Part shown: positions 48,773 through 58,647 of the stretch, piece by piece
How the letters are laid out: every line of letters starts with the position of its first letter
Position numbering within the stretch: position 1 is the stretch's first letter
Assembly: GCA_903877165.1 (NCBI GenBank)
Contig: CAIRCU010000008.1
Coordinates: 1-64,000, forward strand
From: Methanobacteriota archaeon
Lineage (GTDB): Archaea; Thermoplasmatota; E2; DHVEG-1
Reading direction: 5' to 3'
Length of the DNA: 64,000 nucleotides
Made by a program: the position numbers and the translations under genes
The notes under the pieces: model-generated
What the model saw: only the letters and a program-made list of their open reading frames with translations
What the model was told of the DNA's origin: nothing
Database searches by the model: none

Positions 48773-49813
48773 ATGATAAAGAAGTGGGTAGTAATTGGAA
48801 TCATTTTTCTTTTCATCGGAACCTGCATCATTCCATCAGTGACATCAGAACAGACTCGTGGTAAGAATATCATTACGGTTGATGACGAACCTGGTCTTGC
48901 GGATTATACATCCATAAAGGATGCAGTGAACAATTCAAGTCGTGGTGATACTATCGAGGTTTATAGTGGAACATATTTCGAAGAATTGATTACAATAGAC
49001 GAAGAAAATATTTCGTTAATTGGTATTTCTCATGACCTTGTTGGTGGTGATGATACTGGTCAGCCTTTCATTAGTGGGAATGAAACGATGCTTCTAGTGA
49101 AAGCAAGTAATGTGACCGTTTCAAATTTTAGGATTGAAAAGCAGGATGAAAGCGGTGTTTATGATTGTTGCATTTTTCTTGGGGATGTTGTTTGGACAAA
49201 CCAGGGTAATGATTCGATATCAAATTGCACTCTCGGTGGAGGGGGGATTTATTGTCAAGCCGGTGGTCAGGATATTCTTGTGAAAGATAATAACATAAGT
49301 CACTGTGGAAGTTCTGGTATCAATTTTTTCTATACACGAAGTTTCACCGTAACTCAAAATATTATAACTGATGTTCGTCTGAATGGAATTTTTGTTGATG
49401 GCGAACATCACACGATTTCAGCAAACATCATTAAAAGATGTGGAATTGGGATAAAAGAAAGGGGTGAGTATAATCGCATCTATAGAAATGATATTGAAAA
49501 TTGTTCTGTGGGTGTTTATCTCTATGACGGCTTTGGAAATATTATCACAGAAAATAATTTTAAAAATTATAGTAAAATAGGGGCTTGGTGGGAATGGTAT
49601 ATTTTATGTTACCCCAAGAATAAGTGGCAGAGTAATTATTGGGATTCCTGGAGCGGTGTTGGCCCAAAATGGATACTCGGAGTATTAGTCTTATGGATTT
49701 TTGTGTTCATTGACATAATAACCTCACCAATACCTTGGTTTGAATTTGACTGGCATCCTGCAAAGCAACCCTACGATATCCCAACTATAAATGAAGATGG
49801 AGGAACCCAATGA
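48773..49813 (+). CDS. Secreted right-handed parallel beta-helix (NosD/PGBA-like) protein
   Basis: Signal peptide; ITVDDEPGLADYTSIKDAVNNSSRGDTIEVYSGTYFEEL and repeated N-turn units. Confidence 0.85.
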   Translation: MIKKWVVIGIIFLFIGTCIIPSVTSEQTRGKNIITVDDEPGLADYTSIKDAVNNSSRGDTIEVYSGTYFEELITIDEENISLIGISHDLVGGDDTGQPFISGNETMLLVKASNVTVSNFRIEKQDESGVYDCCIFLGDVVWTNQGNDSISNCTLGGGGIYCQAGGQDILVKDNNISHCGSSGINFFYTRSFTVTQNIITDVRLNGIFVDGEHHTISANIIKRCGIGIKERGEYNRIYRNDIENCSVGVYLYDGFGNIITENNFKNYSKIGAWWEWYILCYPKNKWQSNYWDSWSGVGPKWILGVLVLWIFVFIDIITSPIPWFEFDWHPAKQPYDIPTINEDGGTQ

Positions 49814-50706
49814 AGAAGTTGATCACATTTGGGGTTATCCTGCTGTTTCTTGGCTCAAGCATTCCTACGTTAGCCTTCTCCGAGGAGCATACCCGACCAT
49901 TATCCCATACCTTGTATGTTGGTGGTACTGGTCCTGGGAATTTTACGAAGATACAGGATGCTATCAATGCCTCGGTAGATGGAGACACTGTTTTCGTCTA
50001 TTCTGGCTATTACCCGGAATGTCTGCTCATCAAGAAATCAATCAGGGTCTTTGGTGAAAATAGGGACACAACCGTTGTTGGGGTCAACAAGAGTTTAGCA
50101 TGCCTCGTGCAGATTCTTGCCGACAATGTGACGTTCAAGGGTTTTGCCATAAGCCCTGGAGGGTCAGCGGTCATGACAGGGATAAATGTATTGGGGTTAC
50201 AATGCCTGGTGGAAGGCGTTTCTGTCGAGTCGTGCGATTTCGGGATTATCGTCGGTAGCCCTTGCGATTCAACAATTGTTCGAGGCAATGCTCTTCGGTC
50301 TTGTAACTTCGGTATTTACGTTAATGGTGACAGCATCCTAGTCGAGGACAATGTGATAAGCAGTGGAGGAAGTGGCATCTCGACCTATCACGCACAAGGG
50401 ACAAAGATACAGTGGAACGTCATACAAGACAACTCCATGGGAGTCTTCATTGGAGATTCCAGGAATTGTCGTGTGGAAAAGAACACGTTTCTCAATAACA
50501 GTGACCAAGCCGCGTTCAAGGACTCCCTTTACACCCGATGGTCGAGGAACTACTGGAATCGTGCTTCCTCTCTCCCGCACGTCATTTACGGGACGCTCAT
50601 TGGGCTCTCGTATCTCCCTTGGGTGAATTTTGACTGGCTGCCGGCAAGGAAACCCTACGAGACCCCGACCACGGCCTTGATTGCTTATTTGGAGGACGGC
50701 AAATGA
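49810..50706 (+). CDS. Secreted right-handed parallel beta-helix protein, paralog
   Basis: LYVGGTGPGNFTKIQDAINASVDGDTVFVYSGYYPECLLI...; ATGA overlap with previous gene. Confidence 0.85.
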   Translation: MKKLITFGVILLFLGSSIPTLAFSEEHTRPLSHTLYVGGTGPGNFTKIQDAINASVDGDTVFVYSGYYPECLLIKKSIRVFGENRDTTVVGVNKSLACLVQILADNVTFKGFAISPGGSAVMTGINVLGLQCLVEGVSVESCDFGIIVGSPCDSTIVRGNALRSCNFGIYVNGDSILVEDNVISSGGSGISTYHAQGTKIQWNVIQDNSMGVFIGDSRNCRVEKNTFLNNSDQAAFKDSLYTRWSRNYWNRASSLPHVIYGTLIGLSYLPWVNFDWLPARKPYETPTTALIAYLEDGK

Positions 50707-51383
50707 AAAAATTAGTCTTAGCTGGGATAAGTATCTTAGCCGCTGTTCTTCTTGTTCTGGGTTCACAGACGAATGTGGTTGGATATCAGACCGTTCAATC
50801 CTCACAACAGAATGCACTAAAAGAGAGATTAAATCAAAAAGACTTACTCTTCCAGACCATCTGCGACCTCGCTAATAACAAGGAGATTCAGAAGGTCATT
50901 CTCGAGTCCCAAGGAAACAAGTTCCTAACTCCTTTTCCTACAACTCATCTAACCTCATTTCCCACGATTACTAAGAAGCAATTGAATTGCCTATACTATT
51001 TTGGTGTGATACTATCTAAGACAATGGACAAGACTCAAATGGCATCTCTGAAAGAGCATCCTCTACTTAGCGTACAGACCAAAGAGAAGATTAATTCCAT
51101 CCTAGGAAACAATACCATACTCAGTGAGGAAAGGGCACAGTTATCTCTCCTGAATTGTCCCTGCACGAAATCAAATAGGTCTTTCCCAGCAGTATGTTTT
51201 ATTTTAACAATACTAATGTCAATCAGTATGCTTTCTTACTATGGGTTTATTGCTATTCTTATTTTTCTTGGTCTTGGTATTTTAGCACTAATTGGTATTA
51301 ACTTAGTTGTTGTGATTGAATACATTATAAACATACTTTGGACAATTTTTAATTGCGGCTCTTATTTCACCTATATAAATTAA
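50703..51383 (+). CDS. Secreted/membrane hypothetical protein
   Basis: Signal peptide MKKLVLAGISILAAVLLVLGSQ and two C-terminal TM segments; ATGA overlap with upstream gene. Confidence 0.65.
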   Translation: MKKLVLAGISILAAVLLVLGSQTNVVGYQTVQSSQQNALKERLNQKDLLFQTICDLANNKEIQKVILESQGNKFLTPFPTTHLTSFPTITKKQLNCLYYFGVILSKTMDKTQMASLKEHPLLSVQTKEKINSILGNNTILSEERAQLSLLNCPCTKSNRSFPAVCFILTILMSISMLSYYGFIAILIFLGLGILALIGINLVVVIEYIINILWTIFNCGSYFTYIN

Positions 51384-51686
51384 GCCGCTCTCCTGAATGG
51401 TTTTCTACTCCTTCTTCGTGATTTACCTTGGAATGCCACCGGACCCGTGATCCTAAAACCGTATCACTGCTTGACCGCTACACGTAAATAAAATGAGGGG
51501 TTTGTAGCGTTTATTATCAAAAACCTTCTTCAACACTATCTGACGGCAATTTATTATCCGCCGGTATCTGCCCTGTTGCCTTGCAATACCCTGATGTAAA
51601 CAACTCTCTCTTCTTCATCTGTAACTCTGGGGAAGAAAAAGCCTTAAAAGCCGTCTTGGGTTTACCCCCTCCTGGGTGATTCTCGT

Positions 51687-52067
51687 ATGTCCAATGAAGT
51701 ACCCGATGATTTGAAGTACACGAAGTCACACGAGTGGGTCCGCGTGAAGGGAAAACAAGCGGTCGTCGGCATCACTGACCACGCCCAATCCGAACTCACC
51801 GATATTGTCTTCGTCGAACTCCCCGCCGTCGGTAAGGACGTCAAGAAAGGCGAAGAACTCTGCGTGGTCGAATCCGTCAAATCCGTCTCCGAAGTCTATG
51901 CACCCGTCACCGGCAAGGTCGTCGCAGTCAACACACGGCTCGACGACGCCCCCGAACTCATCAACAAAAGCCCGTACGCCGACGGCTGGATCGTCGAACT
52001 CGAAGTCAAAAACCCCGGGGACCTCACCAGCCTCCTCGACCCAGCAGCCTACAAGAAACTCTCCTAA
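51687..52067 (+). CDS. gcvH: Glycine cleavage system H protein
   Basis: KYTKSHEWVRVKGKQAVVGITDHAQSELTDIVFVELPAVGKDVKKGEELCVVESVKSVSEVYAPVTGKV. Confidence 0.97.
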   Translation: MSNEVPDDLKYTKSHEWVRVKGKQAVVGITDHAQSELTDIVFVELPAVGKDVKKGEELCVVESVKSVSEVYAPVTGKVVAVNTRLDDAPELINKSPYADGWIVELEVKNPGDLTSLLDPAAYKKLS

Positions 52068-52131
52068 GGGCCCCTCAGGCTTTTCTCGTTTCTTCTATCC
52101 TTGAGATACCGGGAGGGAGGCCCGTCTCTTC

Positions 52132-52701
52132 TCAGCGGATGATCGTCACGCTCTGGGCGATCCCGATGAAATCGAACCGAGCTGTATTGTGCTTCAGGAG
52201 TCTCGCACGGTCGAACAGGAAGATTCCGGTGAACCCATGCACGACGATGGAGTGCGCCTTATTGAACAGCCACACGAATTTGCTCGCGTTCACCGCGACC
52301 GTCAGGCTCCCGTACCGATGCCGTAGCCTCGGCAGGTTCAACACCTTGGAGTAGTTCACCTGGAAATCCAGGCCGGACATCAGCACCTGCAAATGCGGGC
52401 AGACCATCTGCAGCGCATTGTGTGAGAACAGTATGCCGAGCAGCTTCACCTGCCACGGCTTCCCGCCAAGAACCGTGAAATTCGAATAATCCCTCAATCG
52501 CAATGGCGTCAGCGCCCCACCCGTCTCAACAAACGTCCAATTCCCAGCACGGGCACCAACAGCCTTCGATGATACCGCCGTGGAAGACGACGGCGACGCG
52601 CCTGCCGCAACCCACGAGCCACTCACCAGCAAGACAATTACAAACCACAGCAAAATTCCATACGATCTATCACATGCCATACAATATCCCCATATGAACA
52701 A
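52132..52701 (-). CDS. Secreted protein with C-terminal GFTG motif
   Basis: Signal peptide; C-term VVHGFTGIFLFDRARLLKHNTARFDFIGIAQSVTI. Confidence 0.6.
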   Translation of the reverse strand: MFIWGYCMACDRSYGILLWFVIVLLVSGSWVAAGASPSSSTAVSSKAVGARAGNWTFVETGGALTPLRLRDYSNFTVLGGKPWQVKLLGILFSHNALQMVCPHLQVLMSGLDFQVNYSKVLNLPRLRHRYGSLTVAVNASKFVWLFNKAHSIVVHGFTGIFLFDRARLLKHNTARFDFIGIAQSVTIIR

Positions 52702-52846
52702 ACCACAGCCTGTTTATATAATTATTTCCCCAGGTCATTATTAATCTTTCGCCCTGGAGCAACCCCGAAGCCCCCCCCCCCCGACATCCTCCCCCGGATG
52801 CAGACCCTGACCCTTACGTATCTCCCATGGAAACCTCAGAATCAGA

Positions 52847-53365
52847 CTACGGCAGGCCGAACTCCTCCCACGTCTCCGCGAACTGCCGCAGTACCCGACT
52901 CGGCTTATACTGCACCAAAAACCCGACCACCCGCTTCTCATCACACACCGAATACATCCACCCCTCCCCCTCCACCGACACAGCCACCACCCCGCACTTA
53001 ATCAACTTCTTCATATGGTACGACACCGTCGACTTCGACACGGACAGACACCCGCAGATCTCCGGATACCGTGCCCCCGGGTTCTTCAACAAGAACAACA
53101 CGATCCGCAGCGGCATCTCCTGGCGTAGCACCGCAAACAACCGCTGATGCTGCACCCCCACTGCACCCTTCACGTAATACCGCTTGAATCCGCTCTCCTT
53201 CACCACCAATACGAGCCCATGCTTCTCAAAATACCGCGTATGATAATCCACCAGCGGCACGTTCATCTCAAGCAACTGCGCAATCGTACTCAGATTCACC
53301 CCAGGATGCTGCTCGATGACCTCATAAATCCTCCGCCGTGTCTCAAGGTCAAACAGCTCGCCCAT
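52847..53365 (-). CDS. ArsR-like tandem winged-helix transcriptional regulator
   Basis: RRRIYEVIEQHPGVNLSTIAQLLEMNVPLVDYHTRYFEKHGLV and NPGARYPEICGCLSVSKSTVSYHMKKLIKCGVV. Confidence 0.85.
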   Translation of the reverse strand: MGELFDLETRRRIYEVIEQHPGVNLSTIAQLLEMNVPLVDYHTRYFEKHGLVLVVKESGFKRYYVKGAVGVQHQRLFAVLRQEMPLRIVLFLLKNPGARYPEICGCLSVSKSTVSYHMKKLIKCGVVAVSVEGEGWMYSVCDEKRVVGFLVQYKPSRVLRQFAETWEEFGLP

Positions 53366-53374
53366 AGGATACCA

Positions 53375-53638
53375 CTACGGCTTCACAGCAACCAGATACA
53401 GCACACCCAGAATCACTACGTCAAACACCCAGACGTACACGCTCGACGTGAACCCCGCGACCACGGGGAAAAACAGCCCAAGACTGAGCAGCACGCTCTG
53501 CACGAAAAACAACCCAAGCATCACGCTGATCAACACCATCCGAGACGAGCGGTACTTCCAATAACTCAACAGCGAAATAGTTAACACCACACAAGAAAGA
53601 ATCGTCATCACCGAAAAAACAATCGCCCCTTCAAGCAC
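53375..53638 (-). CDS. Small membrane protein co-transcribed with the wHTH regulator
   Basis: Three hydrophobic segments; ends 9 bp before the regulator ORF. Confidence 0.55.
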   Translation of the reverse strand: MLEGAIVFSVMTILSCVVLTISLLSYWKYRSSRMVLISVMLGLFFVQSVLLSLGLFFPVVAGFTSSVYVWVFDVVILGVLYLVAVKP

Positions 53639-53685
53639 TCCGTCTCACCCGCAACAGGCAATCACACCTGGTCTTATAACGATTA

Positions 53686-56442
53686 TCACCGACGCCTCCG
53701 CTCCACGACAACAATAGGCAACACGACAATGAAGGCCATAACGACCGCCACGCCGAGATAAAGAACAAGAGCCTCCGAGCCAGCCGCCTGCAGAACGCTC
53801 CGAATCTCAACCGTATGACTGCTGAAATGCGGCAGATACACCAGACAATACACCACGGTCTGCCCGTCCACCACATCAATCACACGGGCATAGGCCGCCG
53901 AGCCGTTATCCGCAGCCATCAGCTCGCTGATACTCACCTGTGGAACCAGCCGGCCATCTACAAGAACGCTGACGTCATCGACGCCTCCAAGGTCCACGAG
54001 GCGGGTCGCAATAATCGCCCCTGCAGCCTCGGTATCCGAGACCATGAAAGACATCGTCCCTTTCACGAAACGCACCATGGAAGCGGAGAAGGTCTCATCA
54101 TACGAGGTGACCGAAAACGTACCGGACGCGCCCATATCAAGCCTGCCCGCGATTTTCTCCGCTACAACCCCGGCATCAATGACCGCTTCAATCAAATCCT
54201 GATTCCCTGACGGCCTATTGATGATAGTGGTGGGTGAGAGGGCGACATTCACCTCGACGGCATCGAGAGCATTCACGACTACCTCAGATAGCAGACCGGT
54301 TTCATAACCGATCTTGCTTGCTTCAATCGTATATGTCCCGGGGGGAACCGGAATCGCGTACCGACCGGCGTCGTCACTAAACGCGCAGCGGTTTATACCA
54401 TCAGTTGAAGAATTAGCGCAGACTTGGACATTACGGAGATCCGCACCAGTACTATTCGTAACACTGCCATAAATCCAGCCTGTTGACGCATCAGGTACCG
54501 TTGGCGTGACAATGATAGTTTGGTTATTTACATTGTAACCAGGGAAGGAGGTAGTCACGGGGTAGGTCTGGGTGCGGGATGCAGAAGGCGCGGTGAAACT
54601 GGCGACACCCGAAGCATTCGTCGTACGAAGAATACTCATGAAACGGATCACGACACCGGCGATGGGATGCCCGTCAGTAGTCACCGTTACGTTGAATTCA
54701 TCGCCTTCAACGACCGTTTTTGGTATAGTTAAAGTGAGTGGAGTCTTATCTATTATAGCAATTGTTGCTGGTGGGGACCAAGAGGAGATGGCACCAGAGT
54801 TATCCTGGGTTCGTACTCGAATCTCATAGACACCCGATTGCTCCCAAATATGTGTTATATTCTGTGGGACTTCTGGCATAAGATAAATCCAGTTTAACGG
54901 ACTACCATCACCATAGTCCATCTGATAATAGAGATCGTCGATATTATTACTCTGGATGGTGAAGGTAACGATGGAGCCGATGAGTGCGCTGTTAGGCCCT
55001 TGGGGCATTGGTGGGGTGGATCCGAATATGCGAAAACTAGAGATCGTGGTTTGGTTCTGGTTTCCACTCGTATCTTGGAAGAGGATGCGCCAGCCAATGG
55101 TTCTTCCAGGTGTAATCTGGGGGTTGTCCCAGGTAAAATTGGCCCATTGTGCACTGGACGTCTCCACTAGTTTAAAAGGATAAATAGGCTGCATTTGGGA
55201 GCCCTGCGAGGAAACAGCACTAGAGGATAGGAACGTTTCCGGAGAGTCAATCATGGTATTTTCCGTAGTAATCCAAGAATCATTGAGGGCACGAGCACAG
55301 AAACGTAACTCATCTAGGTTACCACTAAAAAAGGTATTATGAGTGATATTCGAACCTATTATTAACCCTTTTATTTCGGTGATAATGCCACCTGAGACGG
55401 CTGATGTTGCCTCATGAATATCATTGATGATAAGATTTTGTGTCCATGTTATTGGGTCGACTCGATTGTAAATGGAGTTCCATCCTATTTGAAGTGGGCT
55501 TGAGCTGTAACAATAGGAGGGACCAGCTGTAGTCTGGGCGATGGTTTGAATTTTATTAACATTGTTGACGAAGAGAGCGAACCCACCTGTACTGTTACCT
55601 TGTGTAATAGCAGCCAAGGGTAGATCCGTTTGTTCAAGAGAAATCCATGTACTTAGCGTATAAGGGGCTCCTTCAGTAGTACGAAAACCGGGAACGTACA
55701 TGAAGAAGTTAGAACTTAGTGGGAAATTGATACAGGAACCGATTTTACCTATAGCGTTAAAGATAGGAATATTATCAGCATTGGCGTTCGTGTAATTACC
55801 AGTACTGCTTTTTATGCTGTTAGCAAAATGGAAAACGAAAATGTATTCTGACCAGAGTTCTTTGCTATGTACTTGGTCGGGACAAGTAGGGTTGCCATAA
55901 TATAGGTATAGTGTGACATCTTGAGTCGAACTGAGGCGCGGGATACGAACCCAAGCAATTAGGGTTTTATTGACGGGGTCGTAACTTTCGATCTCGTGTG
56001 GATATTGGGTAGTGTTGGTTGGGTCGGTGAAGGCGAAGTCGGCGCCGTTGGGTTGTGCGTGGAGGGGAAAGTCGGTGTTGGTGATTTTAACGAGGAGAGG
56101 GAAGTTGGTGAGAGTGCCTGTGACTTTGGTATGGTCGACGGTTATTTTAATAGAGCGGGTCCAATGGCTATCCCACCATGGGGAGTTGCGCTGCCAGATT
56201 CCGGTTTCGTTGGTAATAAGGTAAGCCCAGCTCAAGGCATAGTAATCAATGGCCTGAGCTGAAAGGAGGATAGAGTCCGAGACGTTAATGGCCATGTTTG
56301 ATTGATTGATAGCGAGGATGATGGGTGGGGCTGTGTCAGGTAGCTTAAGCGGAGGTTTACTGTGCACCAGAGGAATCCAGAGAGCGGCTAAGAGAAGGAT
56401 GGCTAAGATAGCATAGGGGGATGCTCTTGAAAGCCTCAACAT
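53686..56442 (-). CDS. Large surface protein (DUF2341/LamG-like, PKD and carboxypeptidase-regulatory-like domains)
   Basis: WWDSHWTRSIKITVDHTKVTGTLTNFPLLVKI; VTGSVTNSTGADLRNVQVCANSSTDGINRCAFSDDAGRYAIPVPPGTYTIEASKIGY-type module; C-term TM plus RRRR. Confidence 0.85.
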   Translation of the reverse strand: MLRLSRASPYAILAILLLAALWIPLVHSKPPLKLPDTAPPIILAINQSNMAINVSDSILLSAQAIDYYALSWAYLITNETGIWQRNSPWWDSHWTRSIKITVDHTKVTGTLTNFPLLVKITNTDFPLHAQPNGADFAFTDPTNTTQYPHEIESYDPVNKTLIAWVRIPRLSSTQDVTLYLYYGNPTCPDQVHSKELWSEYIFVFHFANSIKSSTGNYTNANADNIPIFNAIGKIGSCINFPLSSNFFMYVPGFRTTEGAPYTLSTWISLEQTDLPLAAITQGNSTGGFALFVNNVNKIQTIAQTTAGPSYCYSSSPLQIGWNSIYNRVDPITWTQNLIINDIHEATSAVSGGIITEIKGLIIGSNITHNTFFSGNLDELRFCARALNDSWITTENTMIDSPETFLSSSAVSSQGSQMQPIYPFKLVETSSAQWANFTWDNPQITPGRTIGWRILFQDTSGNQNQTTISSFRIFGSTPPMPQGPNSALIGSIVTFTIQSNNIDDLYYQMDYGDGSPLNWIYLMPEVPQNITHIWEQSGVYEIRVRTQDNSGAISSWSPPATIAIIDKTPLTLTIPKTVVEGDEFNVTVTTDGHPIAGVVIRFMSILRTTNASGVASFTAPSASRTQTYPVTTSFPGYNVNNQTIIVTPTVPDASTGWIYGSVTNSTGADLRNVQVCANSSTDGINRCAFSDDAGRYAIPVPPGTYTIEASKIGYETGLLSEVVVNALDAVEVNVALSPTTIINRPSGNQDLIEAVIDAGVVAEKIAGRLDMGASGTFSVTSYDETFSASMVRFVKGTMSFMVSDTEAAGAIIATRLVDLGGVDDVSVLVDGRLVPQVSISELMAADNGSAAYARVIDVVDGQTVVYCLVYLPHFSSHTVEIRSVLQAAGSEALVLYLGVAVVMAFIVVLPIVVVERRRR

Positions 56443-56474
56443 AGGTTTGCTTTAGGTTGAGCGTTGCTATTAAA

Positions 56475-56497
56475 GGTTTATTTGAAAAGTCTCGAAC
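56475..56497. repeat. Dispersed repeat copy 1
   Basis: ggtttatttgaaaagtctcgaac. Confidence 0.55.
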
Positions 56498-56643
56498 AGG
56501 AGGAGATGGCGGGACGAGAAAATGGTATGGGGGACCGTGCGAGGGGGGATGAAGACACAAGGGTGTGAAGGGGAATACGTTGTTTGGCCTTGCAGGGTCA
56601 CTTCCCATACCGTGATTTTTATATAAATAATTATTTTTAAATA

Positions 56644-56665
56644 GTTTGTTTGAAAAGCTTCGAAC
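56644..56665. repeat. Dispersed repeat copy 2
   Basis: gtttgtttgaaaagcttcgaac, with tttttatat 20 bp to the left. Confidence 0.65.
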
Positions 56666-56920
56666 CGAGCGGGCGCGGAGGAGTCTTTTGGGGTGGCCTT
56701 GAATGAAGAGACAGGATAGGGCCATGGATGGTCTCCTCCGCGTGTGGAGTGCCGCTCGAAAGGCTGGTTACCTCAGGATTGTTATGAAGTGGGTGGGGGA
56801 AGGCAGTTGGGAGGCAGGGCAGGATTCTTGAAGGGTTTCCCAGGACATGAAGAAGAGAAGAACGTATGAAGCCTGCTTTGCCTCCCATGAGTATTTTTAT
56901 ATCTCATTTTGAATTATATA

Positions 56921-56942
56921 GTTTGTTTGAAAAGATTCGAAC
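56921..56942. repeat. Dispersed repeat copy 3
   Basis: gtttgtttgaaaagattcgaac, with tttttatat about 19 bp to the left. Confidence 0.65.
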
Positions 56943-57028
56943 AACATCCTCCTTTGGATCATGGATAGGGGGGCGGAAAAAAGAGGGGATTCGAGGGGAT
57001 GTATTGATCCCCCCGGATCTGCGTGCGG

Positions 57029-58009
57029 CTAGAAGGTGTAGTACTTGCCCGACATGTAGAAGGTGGGTCCGACGAAGAACATGAGGCGGAAGTAGAACTC
57101 GCTGGTGGTGGCGTTGCCGGATCCGAGGCTGACGAACCAGGCTGCTTTCCCGGTGGTGAGGTTCTTGATGGCGCCGATCATGAACGGGCCGAAGACGACG
57201 CCGGTGAGGCCGTTCGTGGCGTTGTGGATCGGGGTGTTGAACGGGGCGAAGATACCGTCATACCCGAGGAGGAATCGTTGCCGGGTGAAGCCGGTGAACC
57301 AGCCGCTGGGAGGCAGAGGGATGCCTGCGGGGCAAAGGCCCCAGACGCCGGAGTACATGCCGGTGGCCCAGGAGGGGGCGTCACGTCCGTAGGTCTGGAA
57401 GGCGGCGTCACCGTCGTTACCGAGCAGGGACCAGTTCTGTCCGTTATTGATGGTGTAGTAGGCGCTGCCGTTGGGGTAAGGGTTGCCGTCGCTGCCGGAG
57501 GCATAATAATAGTTGCCTGTGGCGTTATCTGTCCAGAGGACGAGGTAGTACGTGGTGTTGATTGTGATTGGGATGTCGTCGAAGTTGAATTCGACCCAGT
57601 CGAAGCTAGGGTAGTCCGGGAAGGCTTGAGGGTTCATGGTGGCATACGCGAGGTTCTCCCCGGTGAGGTTGCTGCGGATGGCGAGTACACAAGGCATAGT
57701 GGAGTTCGGGTTTTTCGCGCTATAGATTTGGACGCGAGTCAAGATCTTTTTCGTGGGGATGAAGGATTGAGCGACGGAGAGGTTGTGAAAGCCGTAGAAA
57801 TTGACGTAGCCGACGGAGATGTTCCCGGTGTAGTTCGTGGTCTGGGCTTGATCGACTACATCTTCGTAGATGGAGACATCCGCTGGGATCGGGGTGATCA
57901 TGTGGTGCGGGAGTTGGCGGGCTGCGCTCTGTGTTGAGAGTGGGGCTGCTGCCGCTACCGTACTAAGCAGTACACTAGCAGTGATTGCGATAAGTAACAA
58001 TTTTTTCAT
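57029..58009 (-). CDS. Secreted hypothetical protein (jelly-roll-like N-domain)
   Basis: Signal peptide MKKLLLIAITASVLLSTVAAAA; SVAQSFIPTKKILTRVQIYSAKNPNSTMPCVLAIRSNLTGENLA. Confidence 0.7.
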   Translation of the reverse strand: MKKLLLIAITASVLLSTVAAAAPLSTQSAARQLPHHMITPIPADVSIYEDVVDQAQTTNYTGNISVGYVNFYGFHNLSVAQSFIPTKKILTRVQIYSAKNPNSTMPCVLAIRSNLTGENLAYATMNPQAFPDYPSFDWVEFNFDDIPITINTTYYLVLWTDNATGNYYYASGSDGNPYPNGSAYYTINNGQNWSLLGNDGDAAFQTYGRDAPSWATGMYSGVWGLCPAGIPLPPSGWFTGFTRQRFLLGYDGIFAPFNTPIHNATNGLTGVVFGPFMIGAIKNLTTGKAAWFVSLGSGNATTSEFYFRLMFFVGPTFYMSGKYYTF

Positions 58010-58148
58010 ATTTTTCCTCCTTTCTTGGAAAATGGAATGGAGGGGAAGGTAATAAACCTTCGTTTGCGTCAGGTCTGTGTTTTCTCCTGGTTTTTGCATA
58101 ATTTTTTATACTGCCATGTGTTAAGCTATCGCAAGGAGATGGTGCGGG

Positions 58149-58586
58149 ATGGCGGATCCGATTGCCGTCGTGCTCGACGATTTGCTGAAGCTGGATGATA
58201 TTTTGGCGTGCATGGTGGCACGTCGCAACATGATTACAATCATGCCGACGGGTGAGGCATTCAAGCCCGAGGTGCACGGGATCTGGGACATCATCCATCG
58301 GGCAATGGATGATGTGTTCGGTGTGATCGGGGCGTACGCGCAGACGGGACTTGGGGAGATGGAGTTCCGACTGCAGGACTACGAGGTCTTGTTCTACGTG
58401 TTCCCGGATACGGAGAACGCGCTCGTCGCGATCGTGCCTGCGCTGGCGAACAAGGGGCTGCTTGAGGTAGAACTGGAGAACGCGCGGCGCGAAATCCTCA
58501 AAATCATGAAAGAGCCTGCGAAAGAGCCTGATTGGATTGATGGCGCGTCTAATCAGCAACAAGAAGGCCGTGTTCAGGCCGTCTGA
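58149..58586 (+). CDS. Roadblock/LC7-like domain protein
   Basis: IAVVLDDLLKLDDILACMVARRNMITIMP...YEVLFYVFPDTENALVAIVPALANKGLLEVELENARREI. Confidence 0.55.
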   Translation: MADPIAVVLDDLLKLDDILACMVARRNMITIMPTGEAFKPEVHGIWDIIHRAMDDVFGVIGAYAQTGLGEMEFRLQDYEVLFYVFPDTENALVAIVPALANKGLLEVELENARREILKIMKEPAKEPDWIDGASNQQQEGRVQAV

Positions 58587-58647
58587 ATCGCAATGAGAAT
58601 ATCGTAGTCCGTGTTGACATCAGCATGACTTTTCATACCCTGCCTTT

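Noticed and set aside
57023-57937. 304-aa plus-strand ORF
   Set aside because: Antisense to the secreted protein 57029-58009, which has a signal peptide; the ORF is G/V/D/E-rich without motifs.
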